Made by a program: the position numbers and the translations under genes. DNA of 64,000 nt from positions 17,918,283 through 17,982,282 of the forward strand of contig CM075862.1 of assembly GCA_037975125.1 (NCBI GenBank). The letters are read 5' to 3'. Numbering within the stretch: position 1 is the stretch's first letter; every line of letters starts with the position of its first letter. This document shows positions 1-11,100 of this stretch, piece after piece. The notes below the pieces were generated by a model. It was not told where the DNA came from, made no database searches, and saw only the letters and a list, made by a program, of their open reading frames with translations. This stretch comes from Latrodectus hesperus (taxonomy: Eukaryota > Arthropoda > Arachnida > Araneae > Theridiidae).

Positions 1-602
1 ATTAAAACAAGGCGGCAAATATGTGAAGCACGAAGTATTTCAAATACGCAATTTAGTGGGAAACTAGAGACATCTGTTGGTCATCATCTAAATTAAATGC
101 CTAATACTTGTATTTTACAAGTTAAACATTAAAAAAACAGGAGGTGCACTTATTGAAGGAAGAAATATGCGCACGAAAATAGAGGGATAAGCAAATTTTG
201 CAATTCTTAAGTAGCAAGATTTGTAGTAAATGGGATCAGCAGATAGGTTAAGTTTATATATAATTCCGAAGTAAAATTTATTTATAAGTTTCTTAATTTG
301 AACATTTCAATTTGTTGGGAAAAAATTTCAAGTGTATGCGTAATTTTTATCTTACACATGGGCACAAATTAATAAATTTTTGTTTTTTAATAATTTTTTC
401 TAAAAAGCATTGTTGTTTTCAAGAAACGAAATTTTAATTCATAAAAATAATATACACGTAAACGTGTCAGTTTGTCTGGACGAAATTCGAGAACTCTTGA
501 CCTAATTTATACATAGTATTTTTATATAAACATTCTACACAACAGAATATATTAGAAGTAAACCTTTTATTTTTATGAAAATTAAAACAAAAAGTCAAAA
601 CA
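1..602. other. AT-rich DNA, no gene seen
   Basis: No reading frame, repeat boundary or RNA signature could be supported here on either strand. Only simple AT-rich sequence is visible. Confidence 0.7.
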
Positions 603-985
603 ATGAATTTTAGGTGCTGGAGCATATCCATATGGAATTGTTTAATTCTTTACTTACCCACTGGATAAAATCGAAACCTTTTCTGTGGCTATTCAACAAC
701 TGTCGATTCAAGGACAAAGAGCTGCCATATTACTCGATTCTAAAAGTGCTCTTCAAAATAGGTCCTAGAGAATTTGAATGTAGAATTGCTTAAGATATTA
801 GCACACAGAATTTCATTTTAAAAAATGGATTTCTCCCATACTGGAATTATGGTCAATGAAAAAGATGCACTGACTGAGAATGGAGTTTTGATAGAACTAT
901 CGTCCCCTCTTTCTTTTAAAACGACTAAATTGTTGATTAATTATTCGATTAGAAAAAACTCTTGAAGATTTAAATTTAAAATTTC
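603..985 (+). pseudogene. Decayed LINE RNase H domain remnant
   Basis: Conceptual translation, with stops and shifts, gives pieces of the RNase H domain found at the C-terminus of jockey-like LINE ORF2 proteins. It starts with GAGAY, continues with AIQQLSIQGQRAAILLDSK (the D-S-K-S-A-L-Q active-site strand), then SHTGIMVNEKDALTENG, which resembles the family's H-x-G-I-x-G-N-E-K-A-D motif, and ends with SPLSFKTTKLLI. Stop codons and at least one missing base (the A before D in the NEK-A-D motif) show that it is dead. It is probably older than the LINE end at 1711-2106, which has its own target-site duplication, so I treat the two as separate insertions. Confidence 0.72.
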
Positions 986-1710
986 TTTTAAGAAATAAAG
1001 AAACTTACCTGTTTAATTTAAAACAATTAGTAATATATAAAAATCAAAAATTGGTTAGAAAAAGGAAATTTCCATTTTTGGAAATAAATCTGCACTTAGA
1101 TTTTATATATATATTACAAAATAAAATGAGTAAAATTGAGAGGAAATGAACTTACAAAAGAACGAGATATATTTTAAAATAAATAAGAACAGTTTACTAT
1201 ACTCTGAAAAAGTATATCTTTGAGGGAACCCTTAACTCAAAGTTTAAATTATTCAATTTTCACTAATACATACGTTGGTTCGAATATGACCTTGTGTTGA
1301 AAATTTAGAAAAAAAAAAAAATCTGAATTTTCCAGCTAAGCAGTTTTTGTTTACTTATTGTATAATTCATCTTTTTAAATTCTTCAATAAAATTATTTCA
1401 TAAATTATCAAATAAATAATAAGATAATAGTTCTAAAAACCCATATTTTACTTTATGGGAAATGTTCTGAATTTTTAAAAATTCTATTTCTCTAGGCTTC
1501 CAAAATTTTCTTGAAAATAAGTTAATTATCAGAATCCGCTTAAGTTGTAAGTTAAATTGCTTAATAAAAAGGTTAAAAAAATTGTAGAGAACAAAATATA
1601 AATTGCAAAAAAAAAATTTTTTTCCTTTACAACCAATTTTACTTAAATATATATGCTAAAAATAGTAATTTTTTTTATGTTAGAAGTGTTCGACGCTAAC
1701 AAACATTTGT
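986..1710. other. AT-rich spacer between two LINE fragments
   Basis: AT-rich sequence with a short A run near 1309-1321. No coding or repeat structure is visible. It separates the RNase H remnant from the younger LINE end. Confidence 0.6.
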
Positions 1711-2106
1711 AAATGTATTTAGTTGCTCTAGGCAGATGATACGTTTAATCGTAGGCTTCATAACTGGGCACTACTATTTCAGAAAACATCTCCATAAAAT
1801 GGGACTGTTCAGCAAGATCCTATCTGCAGGAAATGTCATATGCAAGAGGAAACGGCCAAGCATATCATTTATGAATGCGAGGCTCTTGCCCTCCCTAGAT
1901 TAACCTCTTTAGGCATCATCCATACTAGAGAGTTACACCTAGATTCCATTAAAGGGTTATCAGACTTTATTAATAAAGTGGGTGATCCGAGCAAATGGAA
2001 CTAAGAAACATTGGGTTTGGAGTTAACAGTACAAAATGCTGATAAAAGCAGAGGTGCTCAATGACATACAAACCCAACTCGAAGAAGAAGAAGAAATGTA
2101 TTTAGT
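1711..2106 (+). mobile_element. 5'-truncated jockey-like LINE, copy 1, with 13-bp target-site duplication
   Basis: The insertion body is about 1724-2093. It is flanked by a perfect 13-bp direct repeat AAATGTATTTAGT at 1711-1723 and 2094-2106, which I read as the target-site duplication. The body encodes the extreme C-terminus of a LINE reverse transcriptase: ITGHYYFRKHLHKMGLF, then a zinc-knuckle [18 protein letters not shown] of the zf-RVT kind, then a stop near 2003. A short 3' UTR and a (GAA)n tail follow. A one-base deletion in the GGACTGTTCAGC stretch, compared with copy 2 at 21446-21767, shifts the frame just before the knuckle. By eye the two copies are otherwise the same over their roughly 295-bp overlap, so the family was mobile recently. 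Confidence 0.92.
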
Positions 2107-3987
2107 ACTTACATTTTTTTATTTACTTATTAGCATTGTTTACTATTTGCTTCCAAAAAATATACTGGAAATTAGCTATAACTAACAAGTGTTTTTCATT
2201 GACAAAATATTTTACTAAATGGATTATGAAAAGGATGATAAGTTCTTTTGCCTTATTTCTTGGCATAGATTTGGTTTGATTTATTTGTCACGCAATGGTT
2301 ATTTTTGCACAAAGAGGCTAAATAAACACTACAATTTAAAGTTTCATGGCATAGGAATATGGATTTTGATTCAAAATACAAAACATATAGAAAATTAAAT
2401 ATTGTTGCACATACCATAAAAGTAATATTTTTTATTATGTACTTTTTCAGAAATAGCTGCTTATCCAAAAATCTGAGAATTTGTATGTACTTTATAATTA
2501 TTGTAAACCTAAAAAATTATGACTTTACTAAAAAATATAATTTAATTGTTTTTGACTAAGTATTCTTGCACAAAAACAGAACACAAAATTGTCTTTCTAT
2601 TTTTATTGGTTTTGCAGAAAACTGCAACTAAGGTATCACATACAACAGATTTTTAAAATTACATCATATTCCAACATTAATACATAATTATAATTTTGTA
2701 GGCACAAATTGCAATTTTACCAAATTAATAATTATTTTGGTTTTTCAATTTTAGATACATTACAGCAGACTAACAAAATAATAGACAAAAATATTACAAA
2801 AGACAATTCCAATTTTTTTTTTTACAAATAATTAAAAAATTTTTTACATATCAAATAAGATATTCAACAATATTATTAAACTCTTAATTTTCACACACCA
2901 AATAACTAGTATAATTTTTATAACTAAATAATATATGATATTTTAATATTTGATAAAAATTGTAACTTTAAAATTGAGAGAATAATTTTAATAAAATTGA
3001 TGAAGCTTAATTTTTTTTGAATTTTTCATATGAATAATTTAGGAGTCATTTTAAAATTTAGAAATGCCATTAAACAGGATTTTTCTGGTATCATTTAAGA
3101 GAAATTAATATTTTCCCAATAACTTAAATTATAAATTTAGCAAATTTCTGCATGTCTAATTTGATAAAATACATTAACATACAATGAATTTTAAATTTTT
3201 TATGTATAAAATTAAGAAATTATTTTATAACTTTTCGATTTCAATCATAATTATTTTCAATTTAAAATATTTTAAATTTAACATTTAAAACATTGTTGGT
3301 ACAAAACTAAAATGGCATACTATAAATGATTAATATTTTCTATGTGGTATTATGTTAAAAGGTTATTGTGAGACATTTGAATATTTGACAAGTATTGCCA
3401 TCTGGGAAGACATTTTATAGATAATGGGCAGTGAGCACATGTTGCAGGAGAGAAAAGCAGCAAAGCACTCAATCCAATAGAAGGGCATGCAAAGTAATAT
3501 CTATTTTCTGTTTTTCATTAGTTGCTGGGATTAAACACAGATTCTTTCACAGAACAACATGAACTTATCAATAGGTTACACTGAGCTTTCACTATATTTC
3601 TTACTGAAAAACTTTCACAAATAAAACTTTTATCATTAAAAAATATACACTTCATATTGTAATGATCATAAAAATACAAAGAAACCATTTTGGTATTGTA
3701 CTAACAATATATATTACACAGAAATGAACTATTTTTTAAATAAAAATTTAACTTTAGTGCAAAATTTAAATATACCAGAAAAATATATTTTTGAATTTTC
3801 TAAATTTAGCAGATATTTTTAAGTGGTATATGTCTTATTTAATACACTAAACATTATAAAAATATTTCAATTGATAAAAAATATAGAAAACTTAATTTTA
3901 ATTTATCAATTAGACAAAAAAATTATTAACCATGAAATTATTTAAGAACTTCGATTTATTGCAATGCAATTATTCTAAAATTAAATG
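2107..3987. other. AT-rich DNA, no gene seen
   Basis: No supported gene. The short frames at 2253-2559 are low-complexity and overlap each other on opposite strands. A slightly less AT-rich stretch near 3390-3560 shows no recognisable family. Confidence 0.65.
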
Positions 3988-5312
3988 TACAGGGTGGTGC
4001 AGAGGAAACGAATGTGTTTCGAACCGCTAGTACGCGGTGACGGGAGAGGGTAGTGACCTTGACTGAATGTAAGCAGACGGCCCATACAATGCTGTTTCAG
4101 TCGCTATGGAGCGTAGAATATCGTGTGTTCGTTGTCGAGCAGTTTTTTAGAAACAATGACTCTGTAGTCACAGTGCAACGTCTTTTCCGTCAATATTTTA
4201 GAGTTGGACGTCGAGGTGCAGTGTCTGATTGAAATATCGTATTCCGATGGGTTACAGCGTTTAGAAGTACTGGTTCTGTGGTGAAAAAGAAACCACCGTG
4301 TCTTCCCCGTTCAGTTCGTACTCCGGAAAATGTAGACAGAGTCAGAATGGCAGTTGTTACTAGTCCTAAACGATCGACTAGACGACATGCTGTAGCGCTG
4401 GGTATGCCACGCCGTTCACTTCACCACATCTTACATGATGACCTCAATTTCTATCCGTACAAAATAATGATCGTCCAGCAGCTTAATGAAGGGGATTTTG
4501 TACAGCACAGAGTTTTGTCAAATAATGGATGAAATGTTTACGGAAGATCCAGATGCTACAGTCTTCATGAGTGATGAAGCACATTTTCATCTTGAAGGTT
4601 ACGTCAATGTTCAAAACTGTCGGTATTGGGCATCGGATAACCCACAAGAATTACACCAAAGACCTCTGCAGAGTTTAAAGGTAACAGTGTGGTGCTGCGT
4701 TTCAAAGTTGGGGATTGTTGGACCCTATTTTTTTGAAGAGGAAGGAATTGCAGTTACTGTTACATCAGCTTGCTATGTTGAAATGTTAAGCAACTTCCTT
4801 CATCCAGAACTTGAAAAGCATCAAGTGAACATGAGAGACATTTGGTTTCAGCAGGATGGTGCCACAGCTCACATGGGGAGAGCATCCATGGCAGTGGTTC
4901 GACAAATGTTCCTAGGACATGTGATTTCGAGATTTGGTGATATTCACTTGTTCATCGCTTACCCGACCTGTCGACATGTAACTTCTTTTTGTGGGGATAT
5001 TTGAAATAAAAAATGTACATCAACAAGCCTCGCACACTCGATGACCTTAAGAATTCCATTTGTCAGGAAATTGAAGCCGTGCCAAATGAAATGTTGGAGA
5101 GAGCCGTCCGTAATTTTCAGAAGAGGATCCAAATTTGTATCCAGCAAGGACGTCATCTCAAAGACATTATTTTCCGAACCTAAATATGGTATGTAATTTC
5201 AAAAACTGAATTAAAAAACCTATCATATCATACTTGTTTTTATTATTTTCAACCCATTGTGTCCCAGTAATTCAATATTGAAAAACATGCGTTTCTTCTG
5301 CACCACCCTGTA
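3988..5312 (+). mobile_element. Mariner-like (IS630-Tc1-mariner) DNA transposon, inactive
   Basis: The element runs from 3990 to 5310 and is flanked by a TA dinucleotide on both sides, the target duplication typical of this superfamily. Its terminal inverted repeats (3990-4019 and 5281-5310) both begin CAGGGTGGTGCAGA and match at 27 of 30 positions. Inside is one transposase gene in the same orientation as the window. The ends are well preserved, but the gene carries two stops, two frameshifts and a changed catalytic residue, so it cannot move itself. Its ends might still be recognised by a related active transposase. Confidence 0.94.
4089..5183 (+). pseudogene. Mariner-like transposase pseudogene (DUF4817-type helix-turn-helix plus DDE/D domain)
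   Basis: The only upstream ATG in frame is 4089. The N-terminal part (WSVEYRVFVVEQFFRNNDSV and following) resembles the DUF4817 helix-turn-helix that binds the inverted repeats in this transposase group. The catalytic domain keeps the first aspartate in MSDEAHFHLEGYV and the second in WFQQDGATAHMG. Lesions in order: a TGA at 4230-4232 where an arginine codon would fit; a net frameshift near 4516 (HR to FCQIMDEM); a second frameshift between about 4940 and 4960; an aspartate-to-asparagine change at 4980-4982 in the motif that should read CDFFLWG; and a TAA at 5007-5009. The C-terminus GRHLKDIIFRT and stop at 5181-5183 are back in the first frame. The frames at 4278-4532 and 4486-5004 are pieces of this one gene. 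Confidence 0.9.
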
Positions 5313-5892
5313 TTTTAAAAATAATTATGATTTAAAAAGCACACTAATAAATGAATTCTTTAAAATGTTAAACTGAACTTAAGGTTCAATTTAAAATTTT
5401 TTTTATATTAAAAATTATTTTTTTAAGTTATTAAAATTTAAATGTACATTTCTTGTTAAGAATCATAAATTTATCTAATATTAAATTCTTTGATAGTTAA
5501 AAATTTACATTTGAAGGTATATTAAAAAATTTGATTATTAATTTTCAAGAATCATTTTAAATATTAATTGTGCTATTATAAATAATTACATCTAAATATA
5601 ATGAAGTTTTCTACCCATAAATGAAATATACCACTTTAAAAAATGCTAAATTATTAATACCTTATATTACAGAAATCCACATAGTTAAGATGCGTCAGTG
5701 TTTAGACCTGATTTGAAATATTTTTTTTAAAAAAATTTCATCAGGTAAGAGAAGTTTCCAGAACAAAGGACAATTTAATGCAAATCATTAACACATATTC
5801 ATTGCTTTGATTTGCAATTATATAAATTATATATTTTTTGCAATTATATATTTTTATTATGCAATTATATATTTTTTTCCATTTGTCAATTT
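5313..5892. other. AT-rich DNA, no gene seen
   Basis: Simple AT-rich sequence, with short repeats of TGCAATTATATATTTTT near 5812-5880. Nothing else is supported. Confidence 0.6.
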
Positions 5893-6310
5893 CACTTTTT
5901 TTGAGAGCTCCAGTGGCTCAGTAGCTTCACGCCGCTTCTCGTAAGCTCAGCAAAGTGAAGCATCATTTGCCGCAGGCAGTGGTTGGGAGGGTGACCACAG
6001 TGTACTCTCCTTCACTGGGTTGCTGGAACTCCGTAGGTTGGGGACATGTCTACGTTAATCTGTGACGTCCAAAGTCCTTCGCTGGTGTGGCGTGGATGTG
6101 GAGAGGAGGGTGCCAGTTCAGGTGTGGCCTCGTCACCTGACCTTGGTTCAAAATCACGAGGCACCTTAATTAGAGCAAAGACGTATTTTCACCTTCGTGG
6201 TGCTCTGTTTCAAACGAAAGACGCACCCTATTGACTTAATTCGCACTGCCAACGGCATAGCGAGCTTGGCTTGTCCAAGTGTCATAAGTAACAACAACAA
6301 CACTTTTTTT
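5893..6310 (+). mobile_element. tRNA-derived SINE with (CAA)n tail and 10-bp target-site duplication
   Basis: The body is 5903-6300. It is flanked by the direct repeat CACTTTTTTT at 5893-5902 and 6301-6310 and ends in a (CAA)n tail. The head CAGTGGCTCAGTAGCTTCAC followed by CTTCTCGTAAGCTCAG looks like the D-arm and anticodon-arm of a tRNA, though the expected B-box after it has decayed. The body is much richer in G and C than its surroundings. A GGTTCAAAATC stretch lies 230 bp downstream of the head, too far to be the matching internal promoter box. The frame at 6046-6234 is incidental. Confidence 0.85.
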
Positions 6311-7062
6311 TAAGTCTAAATGTATAAATATTACTTTGATATTTTCAGAAATAATCATAAAAAAGGCAGTATTTATCTACATCAAAGGCCTGTATTGGAA
6401 TCTGAAACCCAGACTATCTCTATTAACAAGCAACATTTATGAAAATTATATGAAAATACTTTATTTCTTAATTCATTCATGTACAGTGAACACAACATTT
6501 GTTGATACATGTACTAATAAAAAAATAAATACAGGTTGTCAACTAAGTTCTGGAAAATATAATTCTATGGAAAATTAAAAATACTTCAAATGAAATATTT
6601 TCTTAAGAAATTTTCACATATTTCTTAAATTGTATTTCTATTTCCATTTAAGATTCAGTATTCCCTTGGGAACATTAAAATAATCAGAAACAACTGTTTC
6701 CTACTTTTTATAACTTTTTCTTTCCACTCAATTGAGAAATTATATTTTTTAAACTTATTAATAATGAAAATCAAACACTAAGACAATAAAATTGCTAGTC
6801 ATTTGATGAATATACGACATTCATATCATATTTTGCGATCAGTACAATACAAAACACCACAATATTGTCAATTCAAAATACATAATATTATCTTACAATC
6901 TTTCACACTCTCAGACTAATATTTACAACATCAACATAATTTCAATTAGATAACATAAGGCCTGTGTAATTCTTGACTTCAACTTTCCCTGTCGAAGTAT
7001 CTTATTTGACATTTAATTTTTTAACCTTTTTATTCAATCTTCTATTCAAAATTGCCTCATGG
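6311..7062. other. AT-rich DNA, no gene seen
   Basis: No supported gene or repeat. The 80-codon frame at 6336-6578 resembles random AT-rich frames and has no recognisable motif. Confidence 0.6.
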
Positions 7063-7337
7063 TAGTTAAATACTTTTTTTTTTATCCTACGCCCAACCAT
7101 GGTTTTTCAACCATGAGTCTCTGTCGGGCAGCCCAATACAATCAATCTTGGGGTGAATGAAAAGTCATCTTCCCCAGAATTTCTTACTGCGACGTCCGAA
7201 AGTCCAGGGCAAGTGTAAAGGTGTTCACCAGCTGAAAGAACGTAGTAGGCTGCACAAAGCGACAGGAGTCAGTCGTTTAGTGAAAACAGAGGGCACCACG
7301 TGAAGGCGACTGACACCACCCCCCTTAGTTAAATACT
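7063..7337 (-). mobile_element. Poly-A-tailed retroposon (SINE-like) with 12-bp target-site duplication
   Basis: The body is 7075-7325. A perfect direct repeat TAGTTAAATACT flanks it at 7063-7074 and 7326-7337. The poly-T run just inside the left repeat means the element lies on the minus strand with a poly-A tail. The body is G+C-rich relative to its surroundings. A small hairpin (CATGG then AACCATG) lies next to the tail at about 7097-7115. The minus strand has a partly open frame containing AAYYVLSAGEHLYTCPGLSD, bounded by stops, which I cannot assign. No tRNA-like A and B boxes are evident, so it could be a SINE with a different head, a LINE fragment or a processed gene fragment. Confidence 0.82.
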
Positions 7338-10300
7338 ACTATTAGATACTGTACAAATGAGATCAACATTAAAACATAACTTTAAAATTTTATAACTGCA
7401 GACATGAAAATTCAATCAAAATTAGCATTGTGAGCATTATTGCTGTAAAATATATTAGGTGATAAATGCTAAAAATATATATTTATGAATATATATTCAA
7501 TAAAATAAACTACTATGCAAAATATTCATAAAAATTATAAGATATATTGCAACAAGGTATTGACAGTAAAAAATTTGGAATTTCATTTTTGTTGATAGAA
7601 ATAGTTACAAATTGTATATTAAGTTAAGTCTTCAAAATTTAATTCTTTTTAATAATTTGAACACCCCCTCCTTCCCATCAAAGTACTATTTAAGTCAATT
7701 TAAGTCAGATCATTTGCATCTTGTAGTTGTACAATCTTTAACAAGTCAGTATCATTTTAACATCTTTGAATCCTGATATTATGGACAATATTGTATCCTG
7801 TGTTACAAAGTACAGCAGAATACTTTAATTTATTAAAATATACAAAAGCCACACTGCAGAAAATTTATCTTTTAAACACATAATATCAAGGAACTTCAAT
7901 AAATTATAATTAGAAAAATTAAATAGGAAGATAAAAAGAGGGGGAAAAGATTTTACATTACATTTAAGAGGTTTTGGAAGTATACAAATAAACTTCGTAT
8001 AACCAGTAATGATAAAAATCAAGTACATAAATCTATCATAACAATTTCATTTGTGATAAATAAACTATAATTTAATCAAGTGTAGATGATGTTTTCTTAC
8101 GCTATAGATGATACCTGGTTGAGACACGAATTAGTTCTTTCTTCCTTCTTGCTTTCCAAAATACATTTTCTGCAAGATATATTTTATAATTACACTTGAT
8201 AATAACAGTGATAAAATGCTTAACATACATTCTTGCCAACCTTGGAGGGAAAAAAATCAAGAGATTTACTAGCAACATTTTTGCTTTAATGTTTAAAATG
8301 GTAGTACAGCGAAAAGATAATTTTACTCTTTAAATTAACATTCTAAGATTGGTTTATGCTAAGCATATTTTGTGTTAATGTTAATATTTGAATAAAATAT
8401 TTACCAACCTCATAAAGAAACTACGAAAAATAATAGAATATATTAGATGTAAAAAAATAAACATCAATGTTTATGTCCCAACATTTACTACTCAAGTCCA
8501 ATTTACAAATATTAAACTAATAAAATTACATAAAAACATAAAATACATTACTAAATAAATTTAATTCAGTGATAAATATTTTCCTAATTAAATTATAAAT
8601 AACTAGTGATATTCATCCTAATTGAACTGGTTATGTAAACAGGCACACCTGGTGTTTGCTCTGAATGTTAATTATATGGCTGCCAACTTGCAGGAGCTTT
8701 AGGCACCCAAGTGACTGAAGCGTTATCCTACCAAGGCGGTCAGATGGGGTTAGAAAATCAGAGAAACATATTTTCATGGTGTTATAATATCATAATAATT
8801 ATATCTGTTGGTGCCATCTGTTGACTACTTAAGATACTAAAACAACTCAATACTTTTTTTCCGTAGTATTTCGGATGTTTTTATAGTTTTTTACTGAAAT
8901 GGCCAAAAATCAATTTTCATACATTATCGGGAAATCGGGAGAAATGATGAAAAATCAGGAGTTTCCCGATAAAATCAGTAGAGTTGGCAGCAATGAACAT
9001 TTATAATTATCTGCATTTGAAGCAGATAAACAAACTTTGATATTGATGACAATGAATTAGCAAATATTTAATTTAAAGAAGTTGTATGTTCATTTATAAA
9101 TGAACATTGTAATAAAGTTCATATTACATAACAATTTATACAATATTACACGATTTTTCACATTTAACAATTGTATAGTAATATTCTGATTACTAAAGAC
9201 AAAAACATTTCATAATATTAGGATTATCTTCAGATAATAACCACTTTATAAATTGGAATAAAAATAACTATTTAAAATGATGAATCCATAACTCCAATTC
9301 ACCATATAACATTTAAAAATAAAACAATTCACTGAAAGAATGTAATTTGAATATAGGTTTTTCTATTAGAAAACATTTTTTATTAATGTACTGTTAAGTA
9401 CAAAAAGAATTGTTTTTAATCAATACAATAATTTAATGTACAGATGCTAATTAATGTATACTTAGCTAATACTGTGGATCATCCAGTTGAAAAGCACTTG
9501 AATATTGAATTTAACTTAATTTTTTTGTATTTAAATGAAAGTAAAATGTAAAAGACAGAAATTTTTAAATCCTGAACTATGGTATGAATAAATCTAGTAA
9601 AATTACATATGTAAAAATGAATAAAAGTAGAAAATTTTGAAATTTAATAAAAAATAAATAAAAGTCTGGGCATTTGTTAAATGTAAAATATACAGTGAAT
9701 TTTTTCTGGCTTCTGTAAACACACGTTTTAATTTCTAACTTAAAAATTCTAATTTATATGTCAAATCAGAATATTTAAATCCGAAATTTTTAACCCTGAA
9801 TATATTTTATTCAGTTTTATTTTTTATTACATATTCACCTTGTGTTTTTCTATCTATAGACCAAAATAGAAAAATGAATTATGATTCAGGAAACATGGAG
9901 TAATACTGGAATTTTGTAAGTTCTTAACCATTTAACTTTCTTGAGTTGCATTGAGATGTAATACTTGTAAGCTGATTCATAACTATAGAATATGTAATTA
10001 ACATGAATTTAAAGCATTAAAGAATAGCATATGTATGATGTGTGAGAAATTTGACTTTTCTTCAAACATAGATGTTACAATACTTTAAAAAATGTAAGTG
10101 TAATTTCAAGTTTAAAATATAAATGTAATAAGTTATTTTTCAGGTTTAATTCTATTAGTGTTTAATTTATAAAAATAGCTACTTAAAAATATAAATGCTC
10201 TAAAATAGCAGCAGTTTGAAATAAATAATTATTAAAACTAAGGTATATTTCTGCTGCAAAATATAAAAAATATTCTACAAAAATTTAGTAATAAAATAAT

Positions 10301-10520
10301 CAAAAATAATTTTTGTCAGAGGTGCATGAGAAAATATAGGGAGAAAAAAAACCTATTTTTTAAAACTATGTTAACATTTTTTCCAGATAAGTGTCTCATT
10401 CATGTGGATTGATCATATCAACTAACTTCAGAGATTTTCAGACCACATTGAATTTTGTTTGGTTTACAAATATATAAAGCATAAAATTTGAGCCATAATA
10501 AAAACAATCAAAAAGAGGAT
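7338..10520. other. AT-rich DNA; one less AT-rich stretch at 8640-8995
   Basis: No supported gene. The 8640-8995 stretch has richer composition. It contains a CTTGGTAGGATAACGC segment on the minus strand (8704-8739 area) that resembles a tRNA A-box, and ends in a run built from TTATCGGGAAATCGGGAG and AGAGTTGGCAGC. It is probably an old repeat, but no boundaries could be fixed. The 67-codon minus frame at 7825-8028 has no recognised motif. Confidence 0.5.
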
Positions 10521-10691
10521 TTAGTTGGTCATTCAACAGTTACTTTTGACACACAAAAGCTAATTAGACAGGAATAAATGGTTAAAAGAAGATTCCAAAA
10601 CTACAGCAAACATTCAAGCCCAAAGTAGGATTTGAACCCACAAACTGTTGACCACAGATAAGAGCACAAACTATTTGGCTGCCAACTGGGC
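10521..10691 (-). mobile_element. tRNA-derived SINE (same family as 24736-24919), minus strand
   Basis: Read on the minus strand, it begins with a tRNA-like head (CAGTTGGCAGCCAAATAG), has a B-box GGGTTCAAATCC, and ends with GTCTAATTAGC and CAAAAGTAACTGTTGAATGAC. These blocks match, in order, the plus-strand copy at 24736-24919. It abuts a LINE reverse-transcriptase relic on its head side. It is diverged, so probably old. Confidence 0.82.
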
Positions 10692-11100
10692 AATATAAGT
10701 GCAGAGGTATATGAAAGAATAAATGAATTTAAATATCTGGGCACTCAAATTTATAATCACAACATCATTGAAATCACAGTATGCATTGCAGCAAGAAAAC
10801 CCTCCAATTATGCATCACAAAAATAATTAGGATCATCTAATTTAAATATAAATATGAATGTGTACAGAATCATCATTAGACCAATTACTTTGTATGACTA
10901 GAAGTCAGAAAATGAAAGTGCATGATAAGAGTTGCTGACAGAAATGTTTTTGAAGATGTATGCAAAAATTATTAATGGAGATTTAGTAGGGCAAGGTCAT
11001 GTTAACAGACTGAAAATAAAGAAAACTATATAAGACAACTTTTAAAAATAAAAAAGAACCTAGCAGATCCAAATCCAGAGAAGACCAAGCATTAGAAAAT
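10692..11100 (+). pseudogene. LINE reverse-transcriptase relic (C-terminal half)
   Basis: One frame gives VYERINEFKYLGTQI, later NVYRIIIRPITLYD, then LTEMFLKMYAKIINGD, interrupted by several stops. This is the order of blocks in the thumb and C-terminal part of many non-LTR reverse transcriptases: EFKYLG, then VYRTLIRP-x-x-x-YG, then a helix before the NG-W/R segment. A further patch (SRSKSREDQ) near 11060-11090 sits where the G-R-P-R basic motif is usual. It is clearly dead. The clade (RTE-like or a relative) cannot be fixed by eye. Confidence 0.7.

Noticed and set aside
603..2106. One LINE running from the RNase H remnant to the zinc-knuckle end
   Set aside because: The 3' part has its own perfect 13-bp target-site duplication starting at 1711 and is far less decayed, so the two pieces are separate insertions.
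8228..8997. An inverted-repeat element bounded by TTGCCAACC and GTTGGCAGC
   Set aside because: Only about 7-8 bases pair, and no target-site duplication or shared inner sequence supports a real element.
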